A stretch of 47,116 nt of DNA from Candidatus Saganbacteria bacterium (GTDB taxonomy: Bacteria > Margulisbacteria > WOR-1 > O2-12-FULL-45-9), in assembly GCA_016932255.1 (NCBI GenBank), contig JAFGDE010000024.1:1-47116 (forward strand), written 5' to 3'. A model generated the notes under the pieces. That model did not search any database. It was not told where the DNA came from and saw only the letters and a program-made list of their open reading frames with translations. The number at the start of each line of letters is the position of its first letter. Positions within the stretch are counted from its first letter, which is position 1. Positions 17,022-26,836 of the stretch are shown one piece after another. Both the position numbers and the translations under genes were made by a program.

Positions 17022-17921
17022 ATGAGAATAATCAGGCACCCGAAGAAGAAAAGCCTAAAAGGCTGTGTTGTCGCCCTGGGCACGTTCGACGGCGTGCATC
17101 GCGGTCATAGGCAGATACTGCGCCAGGCGGTCAAACACGCCAGAAAGATCAGGGCAGCAGCTATTGCCATCACCTTTGATCCTCATCCCCAACAGGTGAT
17201 CGTGCCGGAACGGGGCTTAAAACTTTTAACGACCCTTAAAGAAAGGGAAGAATTATTTTGCCAACACGGCATGGATGGGGTCATTGTCGTCCGTTTCAGT
17301 AAGCACACGCAGAAATTGACCTATGAGCAGTTCATTGAACGCTATCTGGTCGATCGGCTCGGGGTCCGGCACGTTGTTATAGGCTATGATTACGCCTTTG
17401 GCCGTGGCCGGAGCGGCAATGCAGCTGAATTGCAGAGACTGGGTAAAAAACACGGCTTTTCGGTCAGCATTGTCCCGGCTGTGCGGGTCGGCAGGCAGCC
17501 CATCAAATCACGCTATATCAGGGAATTGATCAGTGCGGGCGAATTCAACCAGGCCCTGTCGTTGCTAGGTCATCCATACCAGCTCAACGGTCGGGTGGTC
17601 CGGGGGTCGGGCAGGGGCAGGCAGCTGGGTTTTCCCACAGCGAACCTAAAATTAGCCGGGAATAAGCTTATTCCTGCCCATGGCGTATATGCCGGGCGGT
17701 TGAATAAAAGAAAATGCGTAGTCAATATCGGCGCCAGGCCGACCTTTGGGCCTGACCAAACGGTCATTGAGGTCCATTTGTTCAATTTTCAGGGTAGCTT
17801 GCGTGGCAGGCGGCTGTCCGTTGAATTGACCAGGCGGCTCAGGCCGGAAAAGCAATTTTCTGATGTAGAAAAGCTGAAAGAACAGATCAAGAGGGATATT
17901 ATCAGGGTAAAACAGTTGTAA
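17022..17921 (+). CDS. ribF: Bifunctional riboflavin kinase / FMN adenylyltransferase
   Basis: A 299-residue enzyme making FMN and then FAD. The N-terminal nucleotidyltransferase half has GTFDGVHRGHRQIL (residues 20-33) and FDPHPQQV. The C-terminal kinase half has GRQLGFPTANL (near 200-210) and the conserved Asn in VNIGARPTFG. It is the first gene of the conserved ribF-rpsO-pnp order. The rpsO -35 box overlaps its stop codon. Confidence 0.93.
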   Translation: MRIIRHPKKKSLKGCVVALGTFDGVHRGHRQILRQAVKHARKIRAAAIAITFDPHPQQVIVPERGLKLLTTLKEREELFCQHGMDGVIVVRFSKHTQKLTYEQFIERYLVDRLGVRHVVIGYDYAFGRGRSGNAAELQRLGKKHGFSVSIVPAVRVGRQPIKSRYIRELISAGEFNQALSLLGHPYQLNGRVVRGSGRGRQLGFPTANLKLAGNKLIPAHGVYAGRLNKRKCVVNIGARPTFGPDQTVIEVHLFNFQGSLRGRRLSVELTRRLRPEKQFSDVEKLKEQIKRDIIRVKQL

Positions 17922-17944
17922 GACCACCGGCCATATGATATAAT
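17916..17944 (+). promoter_or_regulatory. Promoter of rpsO-pnp
   Basis: TTGTAA (17916-17921, including the ribF stop), 17-base spacer, TATAAT (17939-17944), 9 bases to the rpsO ATG. Confidence 0.7.
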
Positions 17945-17953
17945 GAATTAACT

Positions 17954-18220
17954 ATGGCATTGAAAAAAGATAGAAAAGTAGAGCTCATCCAGAAATACGC
18001 GCAGACCGGCAATGATACCGGTTCGCCTGAAGTCCAGGTCGCTTTACTGACCGAACGGATAAATTCATTGGTTGAACATCTTAAACAGAACAAGAAAGAT
18101 AACCACAGCCGCCGCGGCTTGCTGATGATGGTCGGCCAGCGCAAAAAACTGCTCAATTATCTCCAGAGCAAAGACCTCGGCAGATACGAGAGCCTGGTGG
18201 CGAATTTAGGGCTTAGATGA
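17954..18220 (+). CDS. rpsO: Ribosomal protein S15
   Basis: An 88-residue small-subunit protein that binds the central domain of 16S rRNA. The family block [35 protein letters not shown] is intact. The short leader leaves no room for the 5' regulatory structure known in E. coli rpsO, so autoregulation by a leader fold seems unlikely if the mapped promoter is the only one. It overlaps pnp by 4 bases (ATGA). Confidence 0.96.
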   Translation: MALKKDRKVELIQKYAQTGNDTGSPEVQVALLTERINSLVEHLKQNKKDNHSRRGLLMMVGQRKKLLNYLQSKDLGRYESLVANLGLR

Positions 18221-20343
18221 TCAAGAAAGTACACCTCGATCTTGGAGAGGACAGGGTCCTTTCCCTAGAAACCGGCAAATTAGCCTTGCAGGCTAACGGG
18301 TCGGTCGTTATCCAGCTGGGCGATACCACGGTCATGGCCACAACTGTCATGTCCGATACCCAGCGGCCGGGCATCAACTTTTTCCCACTGTTGGTCGATT
18401 TTGAAGAGAAGTTATACGCTGCGGGCAAGATCCCGGGCGGCTTTTTCAAGCGCGAAGGCAAGCCGACAGAAAACGCCATCCTGACCTCCCGGCGCATTGA
18501 CCGGCCGATCCGGCCGCTTTTCCCTAAAGGTTTCCGCAATGACGTACAGTTAGTGATCACGCCGTTATCCGTTGACCTAGACAACTCGCCGGATATCCTG
18601 GCGATCAACGGCGCTTCCGCTGCCCTGGCCATCTCCGATATCCCGTTCGATACTCTGATCGGCGCGGCCCGGGTTGCCAAGGTCGGCGATAAATTCATTG
18701 TTGACCCGACCATTGCCGAAATGCAGGAGTCTGAAATGGACCTGGTCGTAGCTGGCAGCAAGGACAAGATCCTGATGATCGAATGCGGCGCGGCCCAGGT
18801 GCCGGAAGCCGACATTATCAAGGGGATCAAAGAAGCCCACGAGCGCATCAAAGAGGTCATTAAACTCCAGGAAAAGCTGGCCAAGGAGGTCGGCAAGACG
18901 AAGAAACAGGTAGAACTTTACGAGCCTCACGCCAAGATCGCCAAGCTGGTCAAGGACGAGGCTGAGGACAAGATCAAAAAAGCGATGGATATTACCGAGA
19001 AAGTCCAACGCAATGCCGAGATCGATAAGATCAGGGCCGGCCTGGAAGAATCCGTCAAAATAGGCAAGGATGAAGAGCTAAAAAAGCTGCTCCAGGAGCG
19101 GCCGGCCGACATCCCCAATCTGATCGAAATGGTCCAGAAAAAAGCGGTCCGTAAGATGATCTCTGAAAAGGACAAGCGGCCGGACGGCCGGGGTTTGAAT
19201 GACCTGCGCGAGCTCAATTGTGAGGTCGGTGTTATTCCCCGGGTCCATGGCTCAGCGCTCTTTTCCCGCGGCGACACCCAGGTCATGACCGTGGCCACGC
19301 TGGGTGCCTTGGGTGAGGAGCAGAAACTGGACGGCTTGAGCCCTGAAGAGAGCAAACGCTACATGCACCATTACAACTTCCCGGCCTATTCAGTCGGTGA
19401 GGTCCGCCCGATGCGCGGTCCCGGCCGGCGCGAGATCGGACATGGCGCCCTGGCAGAGCGTTCACTCCTGCCGGTGGTGCCTGATGAGGAGAAGTTCCCT
19501 TATACCATCCGTTTGGTTTCCGAAGTCTTAAGCTCCAACGGTTCGACCTCTATGGCCGCGACCTGCGGCAGCACCCTGGCCCTGATGGACGCCGGCGTTA
19601 AAATCGATGATCCGGTGGCCGGCATTTCCATCGGCTTGGTCAAAGAGGGGAGCCAGGAAAAACTGCTGACCGATATCCAGGGGATCGAGGATTTTCTGGG
19701 TGACATGGATTTCAAGGTCTCCGGCACCCGCAAGGGCGTGACCGGCATCCAGGTCGACGTTAAGATCGACGGTTTGAGCCATGACCTGATCGAAAAGATC
19801 TTCAAACAGGCCAAAGAGGCCCGCAACATCATCCTGGATAAGATCGCTTCGGTCATCGAACAGCCGAGGGCGGAACTGTCGCCTTACGCGCCGCGCGTCA
19901 CCACTTTGAGGATCGATCCGGAGAAGATCGGCTTGGTCATTGGCCCTGGCGGCAAGATGATTAAGAGCATCGTGGAGCAGACCAGCGCGCAGATCGATAT
20001 CGAGGATGACGGTCTGGTCCTGATCACTTCGGCTGATGCCGAAGGGGCAAAGCGCGCCCAGCAGATGATCGAAGACCTGACCTATGAACCAAAGGTCGGC
20101 GATCTTTTCTATGGCGAAGTAGTTCGTATCATGCCGTTCGGCGCTTTCGTCGAAATGGTGCCGGGCAAAGACGGCCTGGTCCACATTTCCCAGATCGCCA
20201 ATAAACGGATCGCTAAGGTCGAGGACGCCTTAAAGCTCGGGGACAAGGTCGTGGTCAAGCTGGTCGAGATCGATGAAAAAGGCCGGCGAAACCTGTCCAT
20301 GAAGGCCGTGACCGAAGAAGAGAAAAAGCGCTTCCTCAAGTAA
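18217..20343 (+). CDS. pnp: Polyribonucleotide nucleotidyltransferase (PNPase)
   Basis: A 708-residue phosphorolytic 3'-5' exoribonuclease. Two RNase PH domains (about 10-140 and 315-450, the second with [19 protein letters not shown]) flank an alpha-helical linker. A KH domain follows ([16 protein letters not shown], near 567-582) and then an S1 domain ([20 protein letters not shown], from about 628). It would act as a trimer and is a core degradosome enzyme. Start overlaps the rpsO stop, the usual coupling. Confidence 0.96.
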   Translation: MIKKVHLDLGEDRVLSLETGKLALQANGSVVIQLGDTTVMATTVMSDTQRPGINFFPLLVDFEEKLYAAGKIPGGFFKREGKPTENAILTSRRIDRPIRPLFPKGFRNDVQLVITPLSVDLDNSPDILAINGASAALAISDIPFDTLIGAARVAKVGDKFIVDPTIAEMQESEMDLVVAGSKDKILMIECGAAQVPEADIIKGIKEAHERIKEVIKLQEKLAKEVGKTKKQVELYEPHAKIAKLVKDEAEDKIKKAMDITEKVQRNAEIDKIRAGLEESVKIGKDEELKKLLQERPADIPNLIEMVQKKAVRKMISEKDKRPDGRGLNDLRELNCEVGVIPRVHGSALFSRGDTQVMTVATLGALGEEQKLDGLSPEESKRYMHHYNFPAYSVGEVRPMRGPGRREIGHGALAERSLLPVVPDEEKFPYTIRLVSEVLSSNGSTSMAATCGSTLALMDAGVKIDDPVAGISIGLVKEGSQEKLLTDIQGIEDFLGDMDFKVSGTRKGVTGIQVDVKIDGLSHDLIEKIFKQAKEARNIILDKIASVIEQPRAELSPYAPRVTTLRIDPEKIGLVIGPGGKMIKSIVEQTSAQIDIEDDGLVLITSADAEGAKRAQQMIEDLTYEPKVGDLFYGEVVRIMPFGAFVEMVPGKDGLVHISQIANKRIAKVEDALKLGDKVVVKLVEIDEKGRRNLSMKAVTEEEKKRFLK

Positions 20344-20352
20344 GCTACGCTT

Positions 20353-20381
20353 TTGCCTAATCCCGCCTGAAGTGCTACAAT
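20353..20381 (+). promoter_or_regulatory. Promoter of the lytic transglycosylase gene
   Basis: TTGCCT (20353-20358), 17-base spacer ending in TG-C, TACAAT (20376-20381). The tandem start codons at 20386 and 20389 are 4 and 7 bases later, so initiation at the second would give a fully leaderless mRNA. Confidence 0.68.
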
Positions 20382-20385
20382 AAAC

Positions 20386-21015
20386 ATGATGGAATCATCA
20401 ACAGTTGCGATCGTACTGTTGTTCGTTTTTACGATCTTTTCCAGCTTTGGCGGGAATAAAGGGTATACTCCGCCTGTCACGCCTACGGTCGTAACTCCAC
20501 CTAGCACGCTCAGCCAACCGCAGGGGCCGATCGCCCAGGGGCCGATCAGTCCGAACTTTCTAGGCGGCGGCGGCCTGACGGCCAAGAAGCCTATTGAGCA
20601 GTATATCCTGGGTTTTCGCAAGCCTGACCAGGCGGTCGAGATCTCTAACGCGATCGTGCGACATTCCCAGACCTACAATGTCAATCCGAAGCTGGTGACC
20701 GCCCTGATGCGTCGGGAGTCGGGGTTCAATCCCAGGGCGATCTCTTCAAGCGGCGCGGTCGGCCTGGGCCAGCTCTTGCCCTCGACCTGCAAAACGACCG
20801 GCGTGACCAATCCTTATGATATTGATGATAATGCCAAAGGCACTGTCCGCTACGTAAAATATCTGCTGGATAAGTTCAAGAACTATCCTGACCAGATCCG
20901 ATTCGCCCTGGCGGGTTACTTGGAAGGCCCTAACGGCGTAGCGCGCAAGAACGGCTATTCTTCGACCACGGCCAAATACGTTGAGGATATCATTAAAATT
21001 TACCAGAAGCTTTAA
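20386..21015 (+). CDS. SLT-type lytic transglycosylase
   Basis: A 209-residue secreted or membrane-anchored muramidase. Residues 5-22 form a hydrophobic export helix, 25-65 a Pro/Thr/Gly-rich linker, and 85-209 the SLT domain. ALMRRESGFNPRAISSSGAVGLGQLLP contains the catalytic Glu (E111) and the GxxGLxQ block. The usual AAYNAGPG block appears as AGYLEGPNGV, where Glu-Gly replaces Ala-Gly. It cuts the MurNAc-GlcNAc bond of peptidoglycan. The 163 bases after it (21016-21178) hold no gene or clear signal that I can see. Confidence 0.88.
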   Translation: MMESSTVAIVLLFVFTIFSSFGGNKGYTPPVTPTVVTPPSTLSQPQGPIAQGPISPNFLGGGGLTAKKPIEQYILGFRKPDQAVEISNAIVRHSQTYNVNPKLVTALMRRESGFNPRAISSSGAVGLGQLLPSTCKTTGVTNPYDIDDNAKGTVRYVKYLLDKFKNYPDQIRFALAGYLEGPNGVARKNGYSSTTAKYVEDIIKIYQKL

Positions 21016-21178
21016 GCCCGCCAGTGTCGTGATCGCAACACTTGGAAATTGGAACGTAGAGACAGCTTCAGCTGAGATTTTTATCATAGATAGGATAAAT
21101 ATTCCTATGTCTGCGTTCTACTCTCTGCTTTACGTACCCTGGATCAGATCCTGGCAATAAAGTTGCTGCAAAGTCGGC

Positions 21179-21769
21179 ATGCCATTTGATCTCAACCGTC
21201 AACAGCAGCTTATCCTGGCCGGCCTGGTCGTTTTAATAATCGTTGGCCTCGGCATTATGGTCTTGCGGCATTCCTTTAGCCCGGCCCCTGCGGTCGTTAT
21301 TACCCGGGTCGAACAGCCTGAACTACAGCAATCGGCAGCCGCGAATAAGATCGTTGTCCATCTCTCCGGCGCGGTCAAACGTCAGGGTGTTTTTAGCCTT
21401 AAAGAAGGAGACCGGCTGGTCGATCTGTTGAAAGCCGCCGGCGGCCTGAGCCAACAGGCCGATCTAAGCAAGGTCAATCTGGCGGAAAAGCTGGTTGACG
21501 GTCAGAAGATACAAGTGCCAGTCAGCCCAGTGCAGGTCCCTGGAACAAAACAAGTGATCAGCGCTGCGGAAGATGGGGCGGGGATAGAGCTCAATGCAGC
21601 TGACCTGAACCAGCTTTGTCAGATAAAGGGTATTGGCAAGACCACGGCTAAGCGCATCATTGAATATCGCGAACAGAACGGTCCGTTTCAAAAACTGGAT
21701 GATCTGGTCAAGGTCAAAGGCGTGGGCAAGGGCACTCTGGACCGGATCCGTGGCCAGTTGAGGATCTGA
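21179..21769 (+). CDS. comEA: ComEA-like competence DNA-binding protein
   Basis: A 196-residue protein with an N-terminal membrane anchor (residues 10-28), an SLBB domain (KIVVHLSGAVKRQGVF... to about 110) and a C-terminal tandem helix-hairpin-helix domain (IELNAADLNQLCQIKGIGKTTAKRIIEYRE...VKGVGKGTLDRI). It binds incoming double-stranded DNA in natural transformation and hands it to ComEC, encoded next. The arrangement matches ComEA of monoderms and many diderms. No clear promoter is visible. Confidence 0.92.
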   Translation: MPFDLNRQQQLILAGLVVLIIVGLGIMVLRHSFSPAPAVVITRVEQPELQQSAAANKIVVHLSGAVKRQGVFSLKEGDRLVDLLKAAGGLSQQADLSKVNLAEKLVDGQKIQVPVSPVQVPGTKQVISAAEDGAGIELNAADLNQLCQIKGIGKTTAKRIIEYREQNGPFQKLDDLVKVKGVGKGTLDRIRGQLRI

Positions 21770-21778
21770 TAGCCTGAC

Positions 21779-24150
21779 ATGAGCCCGATAGTCCTGATCA
21801 CGCTGGCCTATGTTGCCGGAGTGATCGTTGGTCACTGTCTTCAGCCGTCTTTAGCGCTGTCTTTTATCTGCTTTTTGTTCATGGCGGCTGTTTTTTTGTC
21901 AGCTTGTTGCGGGGCAGGGATAGCCGCTGGACGCTGTTATTGGTCGTTTGGGCGCTCGGACTGACCAATATGGGGTTACGCAGCCAACCGCTGCCAACGG
22001 ACCATATCGCGAACCTGCCTGCCGGCCAAAACGCCGAACTGCGCGGTGTTGTGGTTGACCAGCCGAAGCAGGTCGGCGATCGGCAGTATTTTACCTTGAA
22101 GATTGAGCGGGTCAATGGCGAACCGCTTCAGGGTTTGATAGCCGTGAAGACCTGCGGCCAAGAAGCTTTATACGGAGATGAGCTGATTGTCTGCGGCAAG
22201 TTGGTCGATGTTGACGGCCTGGCCAATCCGGGGATTCTGTCATTTGCCGAGCATCAACGCGCGCAAGGTATCCATAAACAATTGTTGGCTTTGCGCTCAC
22301 CACCCAAGAAAATAGCCGGCAACAGAGCTTCCCGGCTCATGGCTTTTTGTTTCTGCGTCAGGGAACGCTTGCTGGCTGTGCCTCGGTTGACCCTGCCTGA
22401 GCCCTACGCGACCCTCTTGGCCAGCATTGTTTTCGGCTCCCAGGCCGCAGCCACGCCTGTTGAGATCAAGGAGGCGTATAAACGGGCCGGGGTGGCGCAT
22501 TTGCTCGTCGCCTCAGGCATGCATCTGGGCATCCTTATCGGTGTTTGTCTGTTCCTGGTCAAAGCCTGCCGCGTGCCTCTCGGGGCAGGTGTTATACTGA
22601 CTACGATAGTAAATTTTCTCTACGCCCTGATGGCCGGTTTCGGGCCATCGATACTGCGGGCGGCAATCATGGCCGAGATAATGCTGGCCGGTCTATTATT
22701 CGAACGGGAAAAGGAAGTCTACACTTCACTAGCTATTTCAGGCTTGATCATTCTGCTTTTCTGGCCCAACTATCTCTTTCATGTGGGGTTCCAGCTGTCA
22801 TTTGGCGCGACCTGGTCACTGGTTTACGTCGCTCCGGTAATTTATGACTGGCTGAAAGACTGGTTGCCCAGGCTGGTCTCGGTCACTCTCTCGGCCTCGA
22901 TCGCGCCGGTCCTGGCGTCCGTGCCGGTCACGCTGTATCACTTCAGTCAGGCTTCACTGATCGGCCTGCTCAGCAACGTCCTGCTTTTGCCCTGGGTCGG
23001 CTTTATTGTCGTGCTGGGTTTTATCGCGGCCGTGCTGGGGGCGGTCTGGCTGCCTTTGGGAGAACTGGTCAACAGCGCCAATTTGGTCCTGCTCTGGCTG
23101 GCGCATCACCTGATCACCGGTCTGGCCGGTCTGCCGTTCGCGCAAATATTCAGTGCACCGCCCAGCCTGGCTTTAATAACCGGTTATTATCTGGCGCTCT
23201 GCCTGACGGTCGAACTGCTGCGCCGCAGGCGTTGGCCGCGCCTAACGCTCATTAGATATTTATCCGGTTCATTGATCCTGCTTGCGCTTATCGTCTGGCA
23301 TATTTTTCTGACCTGGACGGTCCCCGGTCTTTGCGTGACCTTCCTTGACGTGGGACAGGGCGATGCTGTTTTTATCCTTACCCCGGCGGGCAGGACCGTC
23401 CTGATCGACGCAGGTGATGGCGGCATGGGAGAAAAAATTGTTGTGCCTTTTCTCAGGCGGCACGGGGTCGCTGCTTTGGACCTGGTCATCCTGACGCATG
23501 CCCATGATGATCATGTGGGGGGCTTGCCCGAAGTGCTGGCAAAGATCAAGGTCAGGAACGTCCTTGAACCAGGGGTTATCTATAACTCACAGGCTTACCG
23601 GAATTTCCGCCGTCTGGTCGAAGCCAACCGGATCAGGTATACCACCGGCAGGGCAGGACAGAAGATAGTGCTGGGCGACGGAGTAACACTGGATATCCTC
23701 CACCCAACGCCGGGTTTTGCGGGTAATGACATGGAGAATTTAAATAACACCTCGGTAGTTTGCTTATTGTCCTACGGGTCTTTCAAAGTGATGCTGACAG
23801 GTGATAACGAACATGAAGGCGAGGCCGAGATCCTGCGTCATTATCGGGCAGAAGAACTGCGTGCGACCGTCCTAAAGGCCGGTCATCACGGCAGTTCGAC
23901 CTCCACCTCGGCGGAATGGCTGCGGGCTGTTCAGCCTGCTCTTGCGGTCATCAGCTGCGGCTCCGGCAATAAATTCCGCCATCCGCACAGTTCGACCCTG
24001 GCTCATTTGACCGGGGCTGGCGTGGTCGTCTTGCGCACGGATCTGCAGGGAGCTGTTACGGTCACAAGCGACGGCGTAAGATACTCGTGGGTTACCGAGA
24101 AGCAGGCAGGTCACTGCCCAGGGGCTGTTCAGCCGCAGCCGGGGTTGTAG
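21779..24150 (+). CDS. comEC: ComEC/Rec2 competence channel, split by a -1 shift at a T7 run
   Basis: ComEC carries single-stranded DNA across the inner membrane. Read straight through, a 61-codon frame from ATG 21779 (a typical first helix, SPIVLITLAYVAGVIVGHC) ends at 21964, while the rest is in the -1 frame from about 21895 to 24150. Joining them at TTTTTTTG (21891-21898) gives about 790 residues with a normal layout: two N-terminal helices, DUF4131 (AELRGVVVDQP...), the competence domain with many helices, and a metallo-beta-lactamase domain (LDVGQGDAVFIL, HAHDDH). Either a programmed shift, a lost T in the assembly, or a short start at TTG 21904 would explain it. The 3' end overlaps the convergent SLH gene by 59 bases. 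Confidence 0.8.
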
Positions 24151-26104
24151 AGGCTGGAGTCTTGACCTCGACCTGGCCGGCTGAGATGACGCCGGTTTCC
24201 CAGAACTCGTTGACCCCGCGCTGGATCTGAGGGGTCCTGTAAAGCACTTCGGTGGCTTCTGCCCGGCTGAAATGTGTTGTCGGCTCAAAATTGCGGCCGA
24301 CCAGATAGACCAGCATGCCTGAGCGTTGAGCGGCATCAATGTACTCATTGGCCCAGAAGTTTGCTGTCAGATCAGGGAAGGGCTTCGGGAAATCTTTTCT
24401 TAAAGCTAGTTTGGCGTAGCGGGCCAGGATGGTCACGCCCTCGGCCCGGTTAAGCACGCGGTTGGGCTTGAAAGTGCCGTCCGGATAACCGGTGACCAGG
24501 CCGAGGTAATTGCCGTAAGCGATATATTTGGCTGCCCAGTGGCTTGTTCCAACATCGCTGAAACCGCTGTAAGGCACGCTTTCAGCCAATTTGACCGGCA
24601 GGGTCCTGATCAGCAGTGTGACCAGCTCGGCTCTGGTAATGCCTTGTTCCGGCCGGAAAGTATCATCAGGATACCCTTTGATCAAGCCCAGGGTGACCGA
24701 AAGCGCGATCGGCTCGATTGCCCAGTGTGACATGGGCGTGTCAGAGAAGGGGTTGAAACGCAGCACTTTGACCTCGGACGTGGCCACAAAAACATCGGCA
24801 GATGAACTGTCAGGGACCTTTTCCGGCTTGCTGTAGCCAACGGCTTCAAAAACATTACGGCCCTTAGCCAGAGGGGAGGACGTCTCAATAGTGCCGACCT
24901 GATCGATCTTTATCCCGTTCAGGTAAACAACTGCCAGGTCGGCATATTCCGCTGTTTCATAAACCTCTGATGTTTCGCTGATCGCAGTGACCACATAGCG
25001 TTTCTTCTCGTCAAGGATGCGTTTTTCCTGAACGCGGACCTTAATATTGATGTCAGTGCGATTGGTGACGGACCTGTCTTGAGGGGAAAGCCAGACAATG
25101 CCGGATTCTTTGCGTTTAAGGGACCGGTCATATTTAAGGACGCGTTCGCCGATGTAAGCCAGAGAAAAGTAATGCGGTGTGTCATTGGGCAGACCGGGTT
25201 TTGGCGCGAAAGCATAATCAAAACGGAAACCGCCGTTGACCAGCCCGACACCAAAGGTCAGGCCGGTGTTGGACTGTTCCATGTTCAGGCCAACGCGCAG
25301 GGCGATCCTGGGCAGCGGAAAATAATCAAGACCGAGATGATAGTTGGTTGAACCGAGCTTGCTGTGCGGAATATCGATATCCAGGCCAGCAATGAGGGTC
25401 TGCTGGTGCTTGAGCAGCGCTTCAGCTGTCCCCATAACAGTAGCCCTGCCGCCGAGCTTATAATATCCGCCGATCTTATCGCTGGCCCCGCCTCCCCAGG
25501 CCAGGGTGCCCTCCAGCACATTCTGCAGGTTGGCTGCTGCGGTCAGCCAGGGCAGGGCCGTGTAGGTTGCGCCCAGGTCGATACCGGTGCCGCTGGCCCG
25601 GCTGCTGAGGCCGCCGCTGATGGACTGGTTGAATAACTTGAGCGCGCCGCCGACTGACAGTTCGGGGTTTAGCTGTTTTGCATAGGCCAGGGCGATCGTG
25701 CTGTTGTCATAAGCCGTGGCTTCCCTGCTCGGGTCAACGATTATCCGATTGGTCGCTTCATCCCTCCTGGTCGGGATCGAGTCGCCGACGTTCAGGCCGG
25801 TATAACCGATGCCAAAAGTGCCCCATTCACTGGGCATGGCCCAGCAAAAGAGACTGTATTGCACCTCATCCAGGACCAGTTTACGGGAAGCGCCCAGCAT
25901 TTGCGGGAATTCGGCTTTAGCCAGGCCGGAAGCATTGATGAACACGCCGCTGGCGTCATCAGCGAACCCAAGAGAGGCGCCGCCCATGCCCAAGTGCCTG
26001 GCAGTATAGGGATTGTTGGACGGGTCCAATCCTATTCCGTCAGCCGCCAGCAAGGGGGCTGAAAGACAGGTGATCATTAATATTAATAGCCAAGATCTCT
26101 TCAT
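24092..26104 (-). CDS. PorV-like outer-membrane beta-barrel with three C-terminal SLH domains
   Basis: A 670-residue protein with a cleavable signal (MKRSWLLILMITCLSAPLLA). Residues about 30-330 resemble PorV/PorQ-type barrels: the HLGMGGASLGFADDASGVFINASGLA opening, then alternating aromatic strands. A beta-rich linker domain spans 340-450. Three SLH repeats follow at about 458-505, 520-575 and 585-630 (each with S/F-D...W A...I, GYPDxTF.P and ITRAE). SLH domains bind peptidoglycan-linked polymers, so this protein could tether the outer membrane to the wall, as OmpM does in Veillonella, although there SLH is N-terminal. It overlaps the FlgD-Ig gene by 4 bases. Confidence 0.82.
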   Translation of the reverse strand: MKRSWLLILMITCLSAPLLAADGIGLDPSNNPYTARHLGMGGASLGFADDASGVFINASGLAKAEFPQMLGASRKLVLDEVQYSLFCWAMPSEWGTFGIGYTGLNVGDSIPTRRDEATNRIIVDPSREATAYDNSTIALAYAKQLNPELSVGGALKLFNQSISGGLSSRASGTGIDLGATYTALPWLTAAANLQNVLEGTLAWGGGASDKIGGYYKLGGRATVMGTAEALLKHQQTLIAGLDIDIPHSKLGSTNYHLGLDYFPLPRIALRVGLNMEQSNTGLTFGVGLVNGGFRFDYAFAPKPGLPNDTPHYFSLAYIGERVLKYDRSLKRKESGIVWLSPQDRSVTNRTDINIKVRVQEKRILDEKKRYVVTAISETSEVYETAEYADLAVVYLNGIKIDQVGTIETSSPLAKGRNVFEAVGYSKPEKVPDSSSADVFVATSEVKVLRFNPFSDTPMSHWAIEPIALSVTLGLIKGYPDDTFRPEQGITRAELVTLLIRTLPVKLAESVPYSGFSDVGTSHWAAKYIAYGNYLGLVTGYPDGTFKPNRVLNRAEGVTILARYAKLALRKDFPKPFPDLTANFWANEYIDAAQRSGMLVYLVGRNFEPTTHFSRAEATEVLYRTPQIQRGVNEFWETGVISAGQVEVKTPASTTPAAAEQPLGSDLPASR

Positions 26105-26832
26105 CGTTTAAAGACCGTTATCTTGCCTTTACCGTTCTGCAGCACACTGCCGCCTGATGTCAAGAGAAAGATATAGATGCCGTTACCCGCGTAGTTGCCT
26201 GAAGCGTCCTTGCCGTCCCAAGTGATCTCATTGTAACCGGCCCGGCCGCCGGCACTGTCAGGCAGATAATCCTGGACCTTGACCAGATTGCCGGCCAGAT
26301 CGAAAATGTTCAGCTTAATGTCCGCTGGTTTGGAAAGAGTATAGCCGATAGCGACGTTCTGGCTGCCCGGGTCGAAAGGGTTGGGATGGCTCAAGGCAAA
26401 GCCCTGGATAGTCGCGCTTTCGCCGGCCTGTACATAGACCGGGATAACTTCATAGGTCTTGGTGTTGTTGAAATCGTCCGTTGCTTCGATGGTTATGGCG
26501 TAACGCCCGTCGCTTAAAGCGGTCGTGACCTCATAGGTAGCCCGGTAGGTATTATTGCTCCGGGCGAAGGTCAAACTGGCCTGGAGCGAACTGATGCGGA
26601 TCGTTCCGGAAACCACGGCGTTCGATGTTGTGGCCGTGATCTCGATCCTTGGGGTGGAGCTGATCGGATCACCCGGGTAAGGCTTAACGCCGTCAATCAG
26701 TACGCTGATGTCCGGTTTTTCCAGGGTGGAGCAGGCGGTGACCGCCTCACAGGTCGTTGCGCACAGGCCGGCAGCCAGCAGCATGAAGATCATGGAACAA
26801 GAAATTTTGATTTTAACCTTTAAGTTTTGCAT
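26101..26832 (-). CDS. Secreted protein with C-terminal FlgD-Ig / T9SS type A-like domain
   Basis: A 243-residue exported protein: hydrophobic signal near residues 10-30, an Ig-like middle domain (about 45-140), and a C-terminal domain with HPNPFDPGSQNVAIGYTLS, KLNIFDLAGNLVK and NEITWDGKDASGNYAGNGIYIFLL, ending KGKITVFKR. That pattern is shared by FlgD-Ig domains and the sorting tails of type IX secretion cargo. It sits between two outer-membrane barrels, one PorV-like, and overlaps the second by 4 bases, so the three form one operon. Whether it is secreted cargo or a structural partner is open. No other flagellar gene is nearby, so a hook-capping role is unlikely. Confidence 0.75.
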   Translation of the reverse strand: MQNLKVKIKISCSMIFMLLAAGLCATTCEAVTACSTLEKPDISVLIDGVKPYPGDPISSTPRIEITATTSNAVVSGTIRISSLQASLTFARSNNTYRATYEVTTALSDGRYAITIEATDDFNNTKTYEVIPVYVQAGESATIQGFALSHPNPFDPGSQNVAIGYTLSKPADIKLNIFDLAGNLVKVQDYLPDSAGGRAGYNEITWDGKDASGNYAGNGIYIFLLTSGGSVLQNGKGKITVFKR

Positions 26833-26836
26833 TTTA

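Noticed and set aside
26101-26832. Reading the FlgD-Ig protein as a flagellar hook-capping protein
   Set aside because: No flagellar gene is nearby, the protein has a signal peptide, and the neighbours are outer-membrane barrels.
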